Below, piece after piece: positions 1 to 10,861 of a DNA stretch of 64,000 bases. The position numbers and the translations under genes were made by a program. Positions within the stretch are counted from its first letter, which is position 1. Each line of letters starts with the position of its first letter. The notes beneath the pieces were generated by a model, which was given only the letters and a program-made list of their open reading frames with translations, ran no database searches and had not been told where the DNA came from. Origin of the DNA: Neoconidiobolus thromboides FSU 785 (taxonomy: Eukaryota; Entomophthoromycota; Entomophthoromycetes; Entomophthorales; Neoconidiobolaceae); the NCBI GenBank assembly GCA_025603075.1, contig MU626265.1, forward strand, positions 62,001-126,000, read 5' to 3'.

Positions 1-85
1 CAAAAAGGTATATAATCGTGGTAATGTGAATCTGTTTCTATCAACAAATTCTATTTTTCCCAAAAGCTACAGTGCTCCAACGACC

Positions 86-1396
86 ATGTTACCGTTACTT
101 ATCAGTAGTTTTATTATTGTAAACTTTTCAATAGCTAATGCTATTATGCTTGAAGAAGGAAATAAACAACAATTTACATGGATGGCCTATGGTGCTACAG
201 TCAGAGTATGGGGAAAAAGAGGTACCTTTGGTGCCAACCGCTTAATTGCTAGAAAGGATCTTATGCGTATTGCTGCTAATGTTGCACGTTTTGAACCTGT
301 AATCATGATTGTTAACGATTCAAAGGATAAAGCTGAAGCTAAAAAGTTCTTAGATCAAGTTGTCCTTGAACCTGTTAGTGCATTGTCTGATTCTTATGAA
401 GATGGTGCTATTTTTACTGGTGGTAAATCGTTGCCCGAGATCCAACTTAGTAATATAAAATTTGTTATTCAACCTGTAGATGATCTATGGATTCGTGATA
501 CAAGTGCTATTTTTGTTACCGATTCCAACCAGTTACTGTATGGTGTAAACTTTAATTTCAATGGTTGGGGTCAAAGTGATACTGGAGCCAAAGGATGGAA
601 AGAAGACAAGAATAAGGCTGCTAATGGTATTCAATACCAGCCTATTGAAAACGATCAAAATATTGCTGATTTCACTATAAGTCAAACAAAAGCTATTAAA
701 ATATCAACTTGGCTTGTTATGGAAGGAGGTGGTATTGAAGTAGATGGAAAAGGTACAGCTATATGTACCGAAAGTTGCATTGTTAATTCCAATCGCAATC
801 CAGGGAAAACTAAGGCGGATATAGAGCTGGAACTTGAACGTACCCTTGGCGTCAAGAAGGTGTTATGGTTGCCAGGCGTTAAAGCTAAAGATATTACAGA
901 TGGACACATTGATTTTTATGCACGTTTCTCTGGAAATGGGCACATTATCTATGCCTTAGATAATGATCCCAGCTCGCCTGATTACAAACCAACCTTACTT
1001 AACAAACAAATTTTACAGAACATTACTGATGTGTCTCAAAATAAGCTGATTCCAGTTCCATTAAACACACCTGACCTTTTACTAGTACGTTCAGCAGTTA
1101 CAGCAAGAAATGGTTGGAGTCGTAATAGTACCAACTTTAATAGTGATGGCTTTGCAGCAAGTTATGCTGGCTTCCATGCTGGTGAGAAATATGTATTAAT
1201 GTCTCAATATGGTGACCCTAATGCTGATCTCATTGCATTTAAAACTTTGAAGGATTTGTTTAAGGGTAAGTCGATTATACAAATCACGGTGGATGGGATT
1301 TCTAACGGTGGAGGTACAATTCATTGCTCTACCCAAGAATCCCCTTTAATACAAAGAAAGAAGAGTTGTCCAATTCGAAACGAACATTCTGATTAA
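86..1396 (+). CDS. Secreted agmatine deiminase / PAD-family protein
   Basis: Single-exon ORF of 436 aa from the ATG at 86; the frame stays open to the window edge without another ATG, so a longer upstream exon cannot be excluded. From this ATG the protein starts with a hydrophobic signal peptide (MLPLLISSFIIVNFSIANA). The remainder matches the bacterial/plant agmatine deiminase and Porphyromonas-type peptidylarginine deiminase fold: DLWIRD (133-138), NFNGWG, EGGGIEVDGKGT (about 213), NSNRNPG, DGHID with His274 and Asp276, and GGGTIHC with the nucleophile Cys414. The expected guanidinium-hydrolysing residues are therefore all present, and the likely reaction is agmatine to N-carbamoylputrescine plus ammonia, or arginine deimination. 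The substrate is not decidable from sequence. A secreted version in a fungus is unusual; transfer from bacteria is a possibility, not shown. A family A MITE starts 3 bp after the stop. Confidence 0.88.
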   Translation: MLPLLISSFIIVNFSIANAIMLEEGNKQQFTWMAYGATVRVWGKRGTFGANRLIARKDLMRIAANVARFEPVIMIVNDSKDKAEAKKFLDQVVLEPVSALSDSYEDGAIFTGGKSLPEIQLSNIKFVIQPVDDLWIRDTSAIFVTDSNQLLYGVNFNFNGWGQSDTGAKGWKEDKNKAANGIQYQPIENDQNIADFTISQTKAIKISTWLVMEGGGIEVDGKGTAICTESCIVNSNRNPGKTKADIELELERTLGVKKVLWLPGVKAKDITDGHIDFYARFSGNGHIIYALDNDPSSPDYKPTLLNKQILQNITDVSQNKLIPVPLNTPDLLLVRSAVTARNGWSRNSTNFNSDGFAASYAGFHAGEKYVLMSQYGDPNADLIAFKTLKDLFKGKSIIQITVDGISNGGGTIHCSTQESPLIQRKKSCPIRNEHSD

Positions 1397-1398
1397 AT

Positions 1399-1504
1399 AT
1401 ATGGGGATGTTTTTTTTGACTTCATTGCTTTTCCATCCTTTAAGCGCTATTTGAGTGGAAAAATTGTTAGTAAAGCTCTTGAATACAAAAATACAGCCCC
1501 ATAT
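1399..1504 (+). repeat. Family A foldback MITE, forward copy
   Basis: Intact copy running from ATATGGGGATGT to CCCCATAT. The central AGCGCT and the flanking TTTCCA/TGGAAA arms make it an imperfect palindrome over its whole length. It begins 3 bp after the deiminase stop codon, so it must supply most of that gene's 3' UTR. Confidence 0.9.
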
Positions 1505-1904
1505 GACCTTATTGCAACTTAAATCAACAAAATTAATAAAAAAAATTAAGTATCAAATTTTGAATTGGTTTTATGTTTTTTTAATTAAACTATTTACGCT
1601 AATTTTTTCTTTAACTTTTAAAAGTACATAAATGTATATGAACGTTAAAAGAATTGCTCTATTTTATTTTTCTAACATTACTTACAAACCACTGCTATTA
1701 TGTTAATGCATTGTTATTTTTATATACTTATTTGCTTCAATAATATAAAAAGTATTGAAATGATAATAACAGTAATGTTTTTATCTACATTGATACTTTG
1801 TCCTCTCTTTATGAAATGTGAAGGTTAGAAAATCTAACCTAAACTTTAAAACAGAAATAATATTCTCAAACAATTTATTAAAACAATAAGATATTTGTTT
1901 ATTC

Positions 1905-2000
1905 ATATGCAGATATACTTTTTTAAGGATTTTACTAGTAATTTTTCCACTCAAATAGCGCTTAGAAAGTGCAAGTGATGGACTAAAAATATTCCCATAT
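1905..2000 (-). repeat. Family A MITE, reverse copy (diverged)
   Basis: Carries the reverse-arm order (AAGGATTTTACTAG, then TTTTTCCACTCAAATAGCGC) and ends in TTCCCATAT. The left terminus is diverged. It is followed 18 bp later by an oppositely oriented copy. Confidence 0.8.
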
Positions 2001-2018
2001 TCAGAAACTAAATTTATA

Positions 2019-2104
2019 ATATGGGGGTGTTTTTTTGATTTCATTACTTTTTCCATTTTTCAAGTGCTATTTGAGTAGAATAATTACTAGTAAAATTCTT
2101 AAAG
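2019..2104 (+). repeat. Family A MITE, forward copy (3' end lost)
   Basis: Starts ATATGGGGGTGTTTTTTT and runs through the central CAAGTGCTATTTGAG to AAAATTCTTAAA. The terminal ACATCCCCATAT is missing. It forms a head-to-head pair with the copy at 1905-2000. Confidence 0.8.
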
Positions 2105-2624
2105 ATCACTTGATGTTTTGAAAGGGATAGAAATAATTATATATGATTAATTTAATTTTATTATATGGGAATGTATTTTTTTATTTAAATATTCTATTAT
2201 AATCATATTTGTCACACTTTAACCAATGAATGCATTAGATATAGCTTATATAGCTATCAATTTTCTATCGATTTTTCAAATTAATTTTTACAAGATTTCA
2301 TAAAAATTTTACTTCTAATCTGATTTTTTTAAACGTTAACACTCAAAGAAGCAAAAACAAAAATATCAACATAAAACAAGGGTATTAAAAAGATAGAAAA
2401 AAATACAATAAATAAATTATATTTTATACTTCAAAAATTCAAATTGAATTTCTTAAGATTGACAATTTAGCCTTGAACTAGTATCTAGTATTTACTTGGA
2501 ATAAAATTAAATATCCTTAAAAAATGACAAAAAAAGGTGGTTGATTATAGACTTAAAAAAAAGAAATGAGAGAGAATAGAGAGATAACAAAAATGTATGA
2601 AAAAAGATAAACTTAAACCAAAGT

Positions 2625-5174
2625 TTAGGGCTTCGGTTGTTGTCGAGTAATATAGTAATAAGCTCCTTGTTCCAAAGAAAGATGAGGACATGGATTTACT
2701 TTGGGATGTTTTTTTAAAAATTCTTTAACATTATAAATATACCTTGGAGTACCAAAATATCCAATATCCAACTCACAAGGTGAAATGGTTGAAAAGGGGC
2801 TACCGCCTTTTATTTTCTTTCTTGTCCTACTTGGAGGGAATCCATCATCCCCTGGCATTTTAGGGCCTGGATCCCCTGTTATTGGATTCCATTGAATATC
2901 ATAAGCAACAATATCTAAAACTAAAGCATATAATGGGTAATCTTTCTGAATGATTTTAACAACATCATCTAATCTAACAAAATTCAACCTCTTTTTAAAA
3001 AAATCTTTTGGTCCTTGTCGATTATTTTTGGGCATATCTGGAGTTGTATTAGCATAAATCATTTTCTCCATTATAGGCCACATACGTTCTTTATAATATT
3101 GATTTAATGATAACCTAAATATAGTGGGATATAATTCTACAAAATAATTTTGTCGATTAAATATAGGTAAAAAATGTTGTAATTGATAATCTAATATCAT
3201 AAAACCTTTATCTAAATGATCTGGTAATAATACACTATATAAGGGTATAAATCCTAATGCTTTCTTTAAGGCTATCTTTTCTTCTTCACTTAACTTGACC
3301 TTTCTATTAGTAATGGAATTTGATGATAATGTATTTGTTGTATCTGATTCTGTTTGTGAATAAACATTAACTTGTTGAATAGTAATATTCTCCTGTGGAT
3401 GTTCTAAAGAAATAGAAAGTAGCCTTTTACGTCTTTTATCATTTTGAGATAATGGAGATGGTGTACTTGTATTAGTTGTATTAATACTTGCTTCTTCATT
3501 TTGCATATATTTTGACAAACTCTTTTGTGTTAACTTTCTCTTTTTAACTTTGGTTTTTTCTCTTAATATAACTCCATTTTTCTTTCCATTAAATTGTATT
3601 TCGGATTTACCTGGCTTCAGCAATATATCAAACCCATTGATATTGTTACAATAATCAATTATATGGCTTTTACAAGCTTGTTGAATGACTTCATTACTTG
3701 TCAATAAATGAGGTGTTAAATCTGAATTATTCCTAATTGAAGCATCTGCTTTATCTGTTATTAATAAATCTACAATGGTCATATTGTTTGATTGACAAGC
3801 CAAATGTAACGGTGTATTTCCATTTTTATCTTTAGCATCAATAAGGGCCCCATGAGATAAAAGATATTTTAATATTTCTGAATGGTCTAAGTCAGAACAA
3901 ATATGTAATGGTGCATTCCCATCTTTATCTTGAATATTAACATCTGCTCCACCCTCAATTAAATCAATAGCTTCATCTACATCATTCCTTAAACAAGCAT
4001 AATGAAGCTCTGTCCTTCCACTGTCATCTTGGTAATTACGTGAATAAACATCAATTAATCGTTGCTGCATTAATTCAAGACATTCACTATTTGAACATAA
4101 GTCAATAGCTGATTTTCCTTTTTTATTTCTTGAATTGACATTAGCTCCGGCTTCCAACAAAGCTCTCACTGATTTTTCACACCCAGAAGAAGCTGCTTCA
4201 TGTAATGGTGTACTACCTGTATTTGTTCTAGCATTAACATTAGCTCCATGAGAGATCATTAGTTCAACAATATCCGAATATTTTTGACTACATGCAATAT
4301 GTAATGAAGTCCAACCACCATTGTCACAAATATGTAAGTTGGCATTGGCTTTTAATAGTTTACAACAATTTTCAAAATCTCCATTTTTAGCACATCGTAT
4401 TAGTTGTGTAAAGCCAGCTCGATCCTGCATATTGGGATTACTTAAATCAATTCCCGTTTTTAAATTTAAAGGTCGATTTTGATGATGTTGAATTTGAGTT
4501 TCTTCATTAAACTCCTCCACTTCTTCTACTATAGGCTCTGCTCCCTCTTCTTCTTCTTCTTCTTCTTCTTTATCTGTATTAGATGTTATTGATGTCAATG
4601 AAGATACTGTAGTTCCTATATCTACTGGGCTATTATCATTTAATGATCTAGCTTCTATATCAATTTCATTGATATTTGGTAAGGGTGATTTACTTTCTAT
4701 ATCTAAAGTAGTGTCAATGGAATCTAAACTTAAGCTAGAAGACCAATCAGCAAGTTCAGTAACATCTCCATCATCAGATAAAAAATCAGGGTCTTTATCA
4801 AACAATATTTCATTTAATATTAATTCATTATTTTCTGTTGTTGAATTTTCAAATTGAATTGGCGAAATTGAACCTTCAATTGAAAAGGTAGTATTTGATA
4901 ATGGCACTCGCATTTTTGGACTATAAAAACCAAATCTTGGCTTATTTTTTATATTTTCACTTCCTGATATTTCATTATCTTCTGTTAAATTAAAATCAAT
5001 ATTACTTTCTTCTGTTAAATTGTCATTAGGGTGATTATTTTCAAATATACAAAAATCTGTAGTGTCTTCTTCATCTTCTGGAAAGGATGTAAGCTCTGAA
5101 TCGACATCTGAGAATAATACTGGTTTACGATCGGAGTCTGAATTATTTCCAGGTAAACTCTCAAAGTTAGACAT
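2625..5174 (-). CDS. Ankyrin-repeat protein with conserved C-terminal domain (Hos4-like?)
   Basis: Intronless 849-aa ORF. Residues 1-245 are acidic, Ser/Asn-rich and low-complexity, with a run of eight Glu near 205. About six or seven ankyrin repeats occupy 250-490 (hallmarks such as GWTSLHIACS, GSTPLHEAAS, GNTPLHLACQ). A basic, Ser/Thr-rich linker follows with KKRKL- and KRRKRLL-type nuclear signals. A compact C-terminal region (about 620-849) holds EEKIALKKALGFIPLYSVLL and a second block with DPGPKMPGDDGFPPSRTRKK. This order (acidic N-terminus, ankyrins, nuclear signals, C-terminal domain) recalls fungal Hos4-type subunits of the Set3 histone deacetylase complex, but that is a resemblance in architecture, not a proven orthology. 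Probably nuclear, with the ankyrins as a protein-binding platform. Confidence 0.85.
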   Translation of the reverse strand: MSNFESLPGNNSDSDRKPVLFSDVDSELTSFPEDEEDTTDFCIFENNHPNDNLTEESNIDFNLTEDNEISGSENIKNKPRFGFYSPKMRVPLSNTTFSIEGSISPIQFENSTTENNELILNEILFDKDPDFLSDDGDVTELADWSSSLSLDSIDTTLDIESKSPLPNINEIDIEARSLNDNSPVDIGTTVSSLTSITSNTDKEEEEEEEEGAEPIVEEVEEFNEETQIQHHQNRPLNLKTGIDLSNPNMQDRAGFTQLIRCAKNGDFENCCKLLKANANLHICDNGGWTSLHIACSQKYSDIVELMISHGANVNARTNTGSTPLHEAASSGCEKSVRALLEAGANVNSRNKKGKSAIDLCSNSECLELMQQRLIDVYSRNYQDDSGRTELHYACLRNDVDEAIDLIEGGADVNIQDKDGNAPLHICSDLDHSEILKYLLSHGALIDAKDKNGNTPLHLACQSNNMTIVDLLITDKADASIRNNSDLTPHLLTSNEVIQQACKSHIIDYCNNINGFDILLKPGKSEIQFNGKKNGVILREKTKVKKRKLTQKSLSKYMQNEEASINTTNTSTPSPLSQNDKRRKRLLSISLEHPQENITIQQVNVYSQTESDTTNTLSSNSITNRKVKLSEEEKIALKKALGFIPLYSVLLPDHLDKGFMILDYQLQHFLPIFNRQNYFVELYPTIFRLSLNQYYKERMWPIMEKMIYANTTPDMPKNNRQGPKDFFKKRLNFVRLDDVVKIIQKDYPLYALVLDIVAYDIQWNPITGDPGPKMPGDDGFPPSRTRKKIKGGSPFSTISPCELDIGYFGTPRYIYNVKEFLKKHPKVNPCPHLSLEQGAYYYITRQQPKP

Positions 5175-6664
5175 TTTCTAATATTGAAAATTCCTAATAA
5201 ATAAATTTTTTATTAATAATTATTTAAATATTAGTACGAATTGTGGCTATGTTCAAAAGGTAATCCAGCTTTATATTTCAAGCCTTATTATTAATGAAAA
5301 TTTAATATTTATAAAATAATAGCTATCAATTTATTAATTAATCCATTATACATAATGAAAAAAGTAACATTAAGTTTGATAAAAATTGAAATCAACGATA
5401 GTAATATAATAAGCTCATATTTAAATAACAAAGATAAAAAAGATTGATAAAAATTGTATTTACCTGAAATTTAACAAAAATATATTAAAAGTTTGTAGTA
5501 CGCGCAACAAATTGGAATTAAAAATAATAATCTTCAATCTAAATAAATTAATTGATACTGATTAGTCATTATATTCAGTTATGAATCTTGGAATATTAAC
5601 AGAATCAAATATATTAAATAAACTTACGTCAAATCTTATAATGGTATAAAACAGTCAGTAATTAAGTTTTATTATTGTTGGTATCAAAACTCAATCTTAT
5701 TAATCAATCTAATATTTATAATGTTATTTTCTTATTTAAATAAAATAAAATAATTAATAAATTAGTATTTGATACTCCAAATTAAATAAAATGATAAATT
5801 TCAAAATAATTACCTTCTAATGCCAATTTGCAAAATCTGATTTACTTTCTCTTAAAAAAAGGGACTGATTCAATTAAAAAAGTATGAATATCACGCTTAA
5901 GATCTAAAATTAATATTAAAATTAAGAGCGAATAGCAGCTTGATGCAATATCTTTACCTTTATAGTATAAGTACAAAAGATAACTCTTTTCTTAAGAAAA
6001 AAAACAAGGGTAACTTGTTCATCTTTAAAAAACTCCTTGATTGGTTACTATCCCCCTATGTTTTAAATTAGAACCAATCAAAGCTAATAAAGTGACTTAG
6101 ATCTCCAATTAAATGCCTAAAAATTTTCCATTAAGAGATATAGAAGAATTGATTGGTGGATTCAATTGGTTAATGGTTGTTGGTTTAGAAATATTAAAAG
6201 TGGAATTTTGGGATGATTTTGAATAGATTTGAAATTTAAATTAGATTTTAATTAAATTTATTCTTCTTTAGCTTTACCAATAATTAAAGGAATAAGTCAT
6301 CCTCCTATTGGTATTAAATAACTGCTTGAAAACTTATTGCTTTAAACAAATAATACCATCTATTCTTTAGATATAAATTTATTCCGATGCTTATCTTATT
6401 ATTTTATAATTGCTTTAAAAAAGATCTATTGTAAAAATTATTAATACAAATAAAAGCGGTTATACACTAATGAAATAAAATATCCTATGATAATATCATT
6501 TGATACTTGAAGATAATATTTTTGTTCAATTTAATATTATTGATAAATAAATAAATAAATTGCTACAAACTTTTTATTTTAAATGTCATAACAATAAATA
6601 GTAATAATAAATAAAATAAAATTTCTTATAATAAACATTAAAGTATATCTTTATTATTGCAAAA
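5175..6664. other. Intergenic region, no gene seen
   Basis: AT-rich sequence upstream of the ankyrin gene and downstream of the SNF2 gene. TTTACCTG-type donor signals on the minus strand (for example near 5460) could belong to 5' UTR introns of the ankyrin gene, but no acceptor was confirmed. No ORF, repeat or RNA gene is supported. Confidence 0.6.
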
Positions 6665-9600
6665 TCATTCCACTAATTTGAACTTATTCTCTTCAGTATT
6701 AGCTGTTTCATACAATTGAAACGCATTTGATTCTGAAGTAACGGCAATGTTCTTTTGATTTTTTAATAATAACTCCGCTTGTTCAAAAGCTGCATCTGAG
6801 CGATCTAAAATACGATTCAAATCTTTTTTACTTATCAATTCATCCCCAGGTTTAATAATTACTTGTTCGTATTCATTATTATAAATCATATCTTTAAATA
6901 AGGAGGTTTCTTCTTCAACATTGGAGTTGTAACCTAAGCCTTTGAATTTATCTATCATAATTACATTAATAAGTGTTATAATATATATGTAATTACTATA
7001 ATTTCAACTTACTTTTATGAATCACTAATTTTTCTAATAATCTTTTAGAGTTAGCTCTTCCAATTAATTTAGATTCTACTGTATTGGCTGTTATTAATCT
7101 ATAAACAATTACTGGTTTCTTTTGACCAATACGATGAGCTCGGTCTTGGGCTTGAAGATCCATTTGGGGATTCTATTTTAAATATAGATAAATAAATATT
7201 ATATTATATTATAACCCATATTATTATCTTTGTAAATTCCAATACTTACCCAATCACTATCAAAAAAGATAACAGAATCAGCAGTAGCCAAATTAATACC
7301 TAAACCACCAGCTCTAGTACTAATTAGGAACACTTTAACTTTATCATCTGTATTAAATTCGTTAATTTGTGTTTGTCGAGATTCTTGTCTAACAGTTCCA
7401 TCAATTCGACAATATTCCCATTTCCCGACCTCAATCATATAAGTTTCTATATAAGTAAAGATAAAATTAATATTAATCTATGTTAAAATTATATCATATG
7501 ATATAAAAATGTAATAGTATTAACATAATAATAAAACAGCTTACCTAAAATATCCAATAATCTAGTAAATTGAGTAAAGATTAAAACACGATGTCCTCTA
7601 TTTATTAATTCTTTTAATAATTTATCTAATAGCAACATTTTTCCAGAATTATTAAGAATGGCTTTTGGATCATATATATATTCACCAGTATCTTTATCAT
7701 AAGGTGCTGAAAATAAATACGGATGATTACATACTTTTCTTAATTGCATAAATTTATTTAATAAATGTTGATTACTCAAATTCGTATCTGATATATATAA
7801 GGTTAATATAAACATCATATCACTATATTTAATTTACCTTTCATAAGATTACTATTGTTGTCATTAACTTGATCCTCATTTAAATTGAACTCATTATTTT
7901 CATCTAGAATTACTTTTCTTATATCACCTGTTAATACAGCTTCATAATACTTTTTTTGTTCCAGGGTAAGATGAGCATTTAAAATATATTCTCTTTTTTT
8001 AGGTAAACTTGTTTCAACTATAATAAAAAGATACAAATTAGCACAATTAATATATAATATATATAATGACTATTATATTTACCGTCTGTCTTTAATCTTC
8101 TTAATAAGAAGGGTTTTAAAATCGAATGTAATTTAGTGATTAGTTCATTTTTTTGATTTTCATTAAACGGTGTTGGGTCACTTGTATTACTTTGATAATT
8201 GTTCTGTATTTCTGAAAAATCAAACCTAAATAGTATAAAAAATATCAATAAAGAATATATATAGTAATGTAACACAATATAATAGTCATTACCAATCAAT
8301 AAATGAAGACACATCATCAAAAATATCAGGTAAAATAAAATTTAATAACGCCCAAAGTTCACTTAAATTATTCTATTTAAATTATAAATATAAGTAAACA
8401 TATAAATGTAATAAAAACCTACATGTAATGGAGTGCCAGTTAATAATAATCTATTAGCTGCACCAATTTTTTTCAATTCAAGTGAAAGCTTACACTCAAA
8501 ATTTTTTAATCTATGACCTTCATCAACCACTAAATATTTCCAAGCAAATCTCTATTCAAAACAAACTCCATTAATCTAATTTTAAATGTACAAATGATAA
8601 TATCCACCTGTAAAAAGCTACGATCTTTCATTGCCACTTCATAACTCGTTAATATTACTTGCTTTTTAGCTTTATTCCCCAAAAAATATTTTTTTTTAAT
8701 AATGTTTCGCTCATCTTTAGTACCATAAAACATCAAACATTCAATTTTTGGTGCAAATTTTGCAAATTCATTCATCCAATTAATAAGTGTAGTTAATGGT
8801 ACTACAATCAAAAAAGGTCCTTTAATGCCTTGTTCAATTAAATAACTTAAAAAGGCAATTGTTTGAATCGTCTATTGGATATGAACATTAACATATTAAT
8901 ATAATATGTGTTTGTATTAATATTTACCTTTCCTAGTCCCATTTCATCGGCTAAGATACCATTCAATCCATTTTCATATAAAGAAATTAGCCACTCCATG
9001 CCTTCCAATTGATAATCTTTTAAAGTGGCACCTGATAATAACTTAGGTTGGTTTGGATGTACTTTGATCTAAATTTCAAGATATTATAAATAACAAAACT
9101 TAAAAAGTAAATGAAAAGCTTCTACCTGTTCTTCCTCACCTTTCTTACCATTTTTAACTTTTCGTTTTTTATTAACATTACCAGAAGAAATATCATCCCC
9201 TGTTTCTTCTGTTTTGATTTCTTTCTTTTCTGATTTTAATGTTTGTAATTTTTCGGATAAAAATTTAGAGTAGATGGAACTACGTTCCAATAAAAAATTT
9301 AACCGTGAGAATTTTTGTTGATCTATACTTTGTTGCGCTTCTTCTTTAGCCTAGTTAATAAAGTTAGTACTTTTGTTTTTTTGATTGTATGTGTTATTGT
9401 TTCTCTTACTTTTTTTTTCATCTTATTAACCGATAATTTTATTTCAGCTGAAGGTTCTTCTTCTTCTATAGTGTCCGTTTCTCCTTCATTCTAGATAATA
9501 GTTATTTAACCACATATTCTTAATTTCTTGATAAACTATATTACATTCTCAGTCATCCCGCTACCCTCTGTCTCAACTTTGTCTCCATTTTCAATTTTGG

Positions 9601-9682
9601 TGGGTGTATGAGTAGAAGTTTCTGAACTTTGATATTTAGACACTGGTACTTTTCCATTAACTGTGTCTATTTGGGGGTTCAT
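6665..9682 (-). CDS. IRC5: SNF2-family chromatin remodeller, LSH/DDM1/IRC5 type
   Basis: Thirteen exons, joined in coding order: 9682-9545, 9490-9410, 9350-9126, 9068-8928, 8871-8608, 8551-8423, 8372-8293, 8225-8083, 8017-7838, 7787-7545, 7446-7250, 7172-7013, 6951-6665. The product is 755 aa with all phases closing. ATP-dependent DNA translocase domains are complete: [12 protein letters not shown], the Walker A segment DEMGLGK/TIQT (split by an intron), motif Ia [10 protein letters not shown], motif [12 protein letters not shown], motif [41 protein letters not shown] and [13 protein letters not shown]. The DEGH box (not DEAH/DEAD) and total length point to the HELLS/LSH-DDM1-Irc5 subfamily, which acts in DNA methylation, heterochromatin and recombination repair. 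The charged N-terminus is nuclear-like ([12 protein letters not shown]). Divergently oriented to the FKBP gene 560 bp away. Confidence 0.92.
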
Positions 9683-10242
9683 TTTATATTAAAAATTTTC
9701 TATGTGTTGTATCAAATAGTAATAATCTTTAAAACTATTTTCAAATTAAATACTTATAAAAAACCATAAGTTCTATTTGCAACCTCTTGAAGTTTGGCTG
9801 TTGTCTCCCTTAGATTAATTTTAATCAAAATCCCATTGCTTTTGGTTATTTTGATCCAAAATATTTATTATGGCTAATTCAAGCAAACTGCGATCTCTTT
9901 AATTGTTCATTTAAGGGCATAATTGAGCCAAAACCACATTAAAAGTAACCGACAGGCTCTTAAAATTGACTGATGAATTACTTAATTATAAAAATTATTG
10001 CTAAACATGTCACAATTTACTTGAATCGACTTTATTTTACTAACGTTTCATTGTCCTAATTTAGCAAGTGAAATAAGAATTAAATTTTACTTGAATAAAG
10101 CTAAGCAAATTTTATATTTGAAGCGAAAAATTTATATATTTTGAAGCCTTGATCTGGTTTACTTTTCACCAATTATTTAAAAGTGTTAATTTGTTAATTT
10201 TTTATATTTTTTAAAATAAATTTTAAAATTCAAATTCAAAAA
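9683..10242. promoter_or_regulatory. Shared intergenic promoter region, IRC5-like / FKBP
   Basis: A 560-bp gap between divergent start codons. It must contain both promoters, but no recognisable motif or TATA box was identified with confidence. Confidence 0.5.
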
Positions 10243-10803
10243 ATGGCAGATCAAGCTAAACCCGTTGCAAAAGTAAAACATAATAGAAAGTAGTAGTAGG
10301 CCATAAATTAACTATATCATTCATTAGCCCAAACCGGGCTATGTTAAACAACAATTAAAAAAAGGGGATAAAGTAAATTACCCTCATGTCGGCGACACCG
10401 TTCACTGTTGGTATACAGGTTACTTATCCGATGGTGTTACTATCTTCGATAGCAATTGTGGTGAAGGTGGAAAGAAAAAACAACGTCAACCATTGTCTTT
10501 TAAAGTTGGTAAAGGAAAAGTTATCAAAGGTTGGGTAAGAATTATTCTGAGTTTGAATTGTGATATCAGGGCTAATAAGAGGATGATTGATTAGGATGAA
10601 GCTTTACTGACTATGTCTAAAGGTGAAAAATCTAAATTAACTATTGAGCCAGATTGGGCTTATGGTAGTAAAGGAAACGTAGCTGCTGGTATTCCAAAAG
10701 ATGAAAAATTAATTTTCGAAGTAATTATATTATATATATCGAAAATAAATCAATTAATCTCAATTAATTTTAACAGGTAGAATTAGTTAACATAAGTTTT
10801 TAA
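10243..10803 (+). CDS. FKBP-type peptidyl-prolyl isomerase (FKBP25-like)
   Basis: Four exons, 10243-10272, 10328-10534, 10595-10720 and 10777-10803, encode 129 aa. The single FK506-binding domain contains VHCWYTGYLSDGVTIFDS, LSFKVGKGKVIKGWDEALLT, MSKGEKSKLTIEPDWAYG and the C-terminal LIFEVELVNI strand. The insert GEGGKKKQRQPLSFKVG and the start GYVKQQLKKGDKVN resemble the C-terminal domain of human FKBP3/FKBP25 more than FKBP12, although the N-terminal helical domain of FKBP25 is absent. Predicted cis-trans proline isomerase, probably nuclear or cytosolic since no signal peptide is present. It converges on ISY1 with only 58 bp between stops. Confidence 0.92.
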
Positions 10804-10861
10804 AAGGTTACAAAGCACGTTTAAACTCAATTTATTATAATAATAAAAATAATTTTTTTGT

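Larger units (their letters stand above)
1505..2624. other. Intergenic region with MITE copies
   Basis: No gene is supported here. It lies between the convergent deiminase (+) and ankyrin (-) genes and contains two family A MITE copies placed head to head plus a 5' fragment at about 2162-2196. The remainder is plain AT-rich sequence. Confidence 0.7.

Noticed and set aside
1781-2056. 91-codon ORF on the minus strand
   Set aside because: It runs across two family A MITEs and has no recognisable domain; an accidental frame through the repeats.
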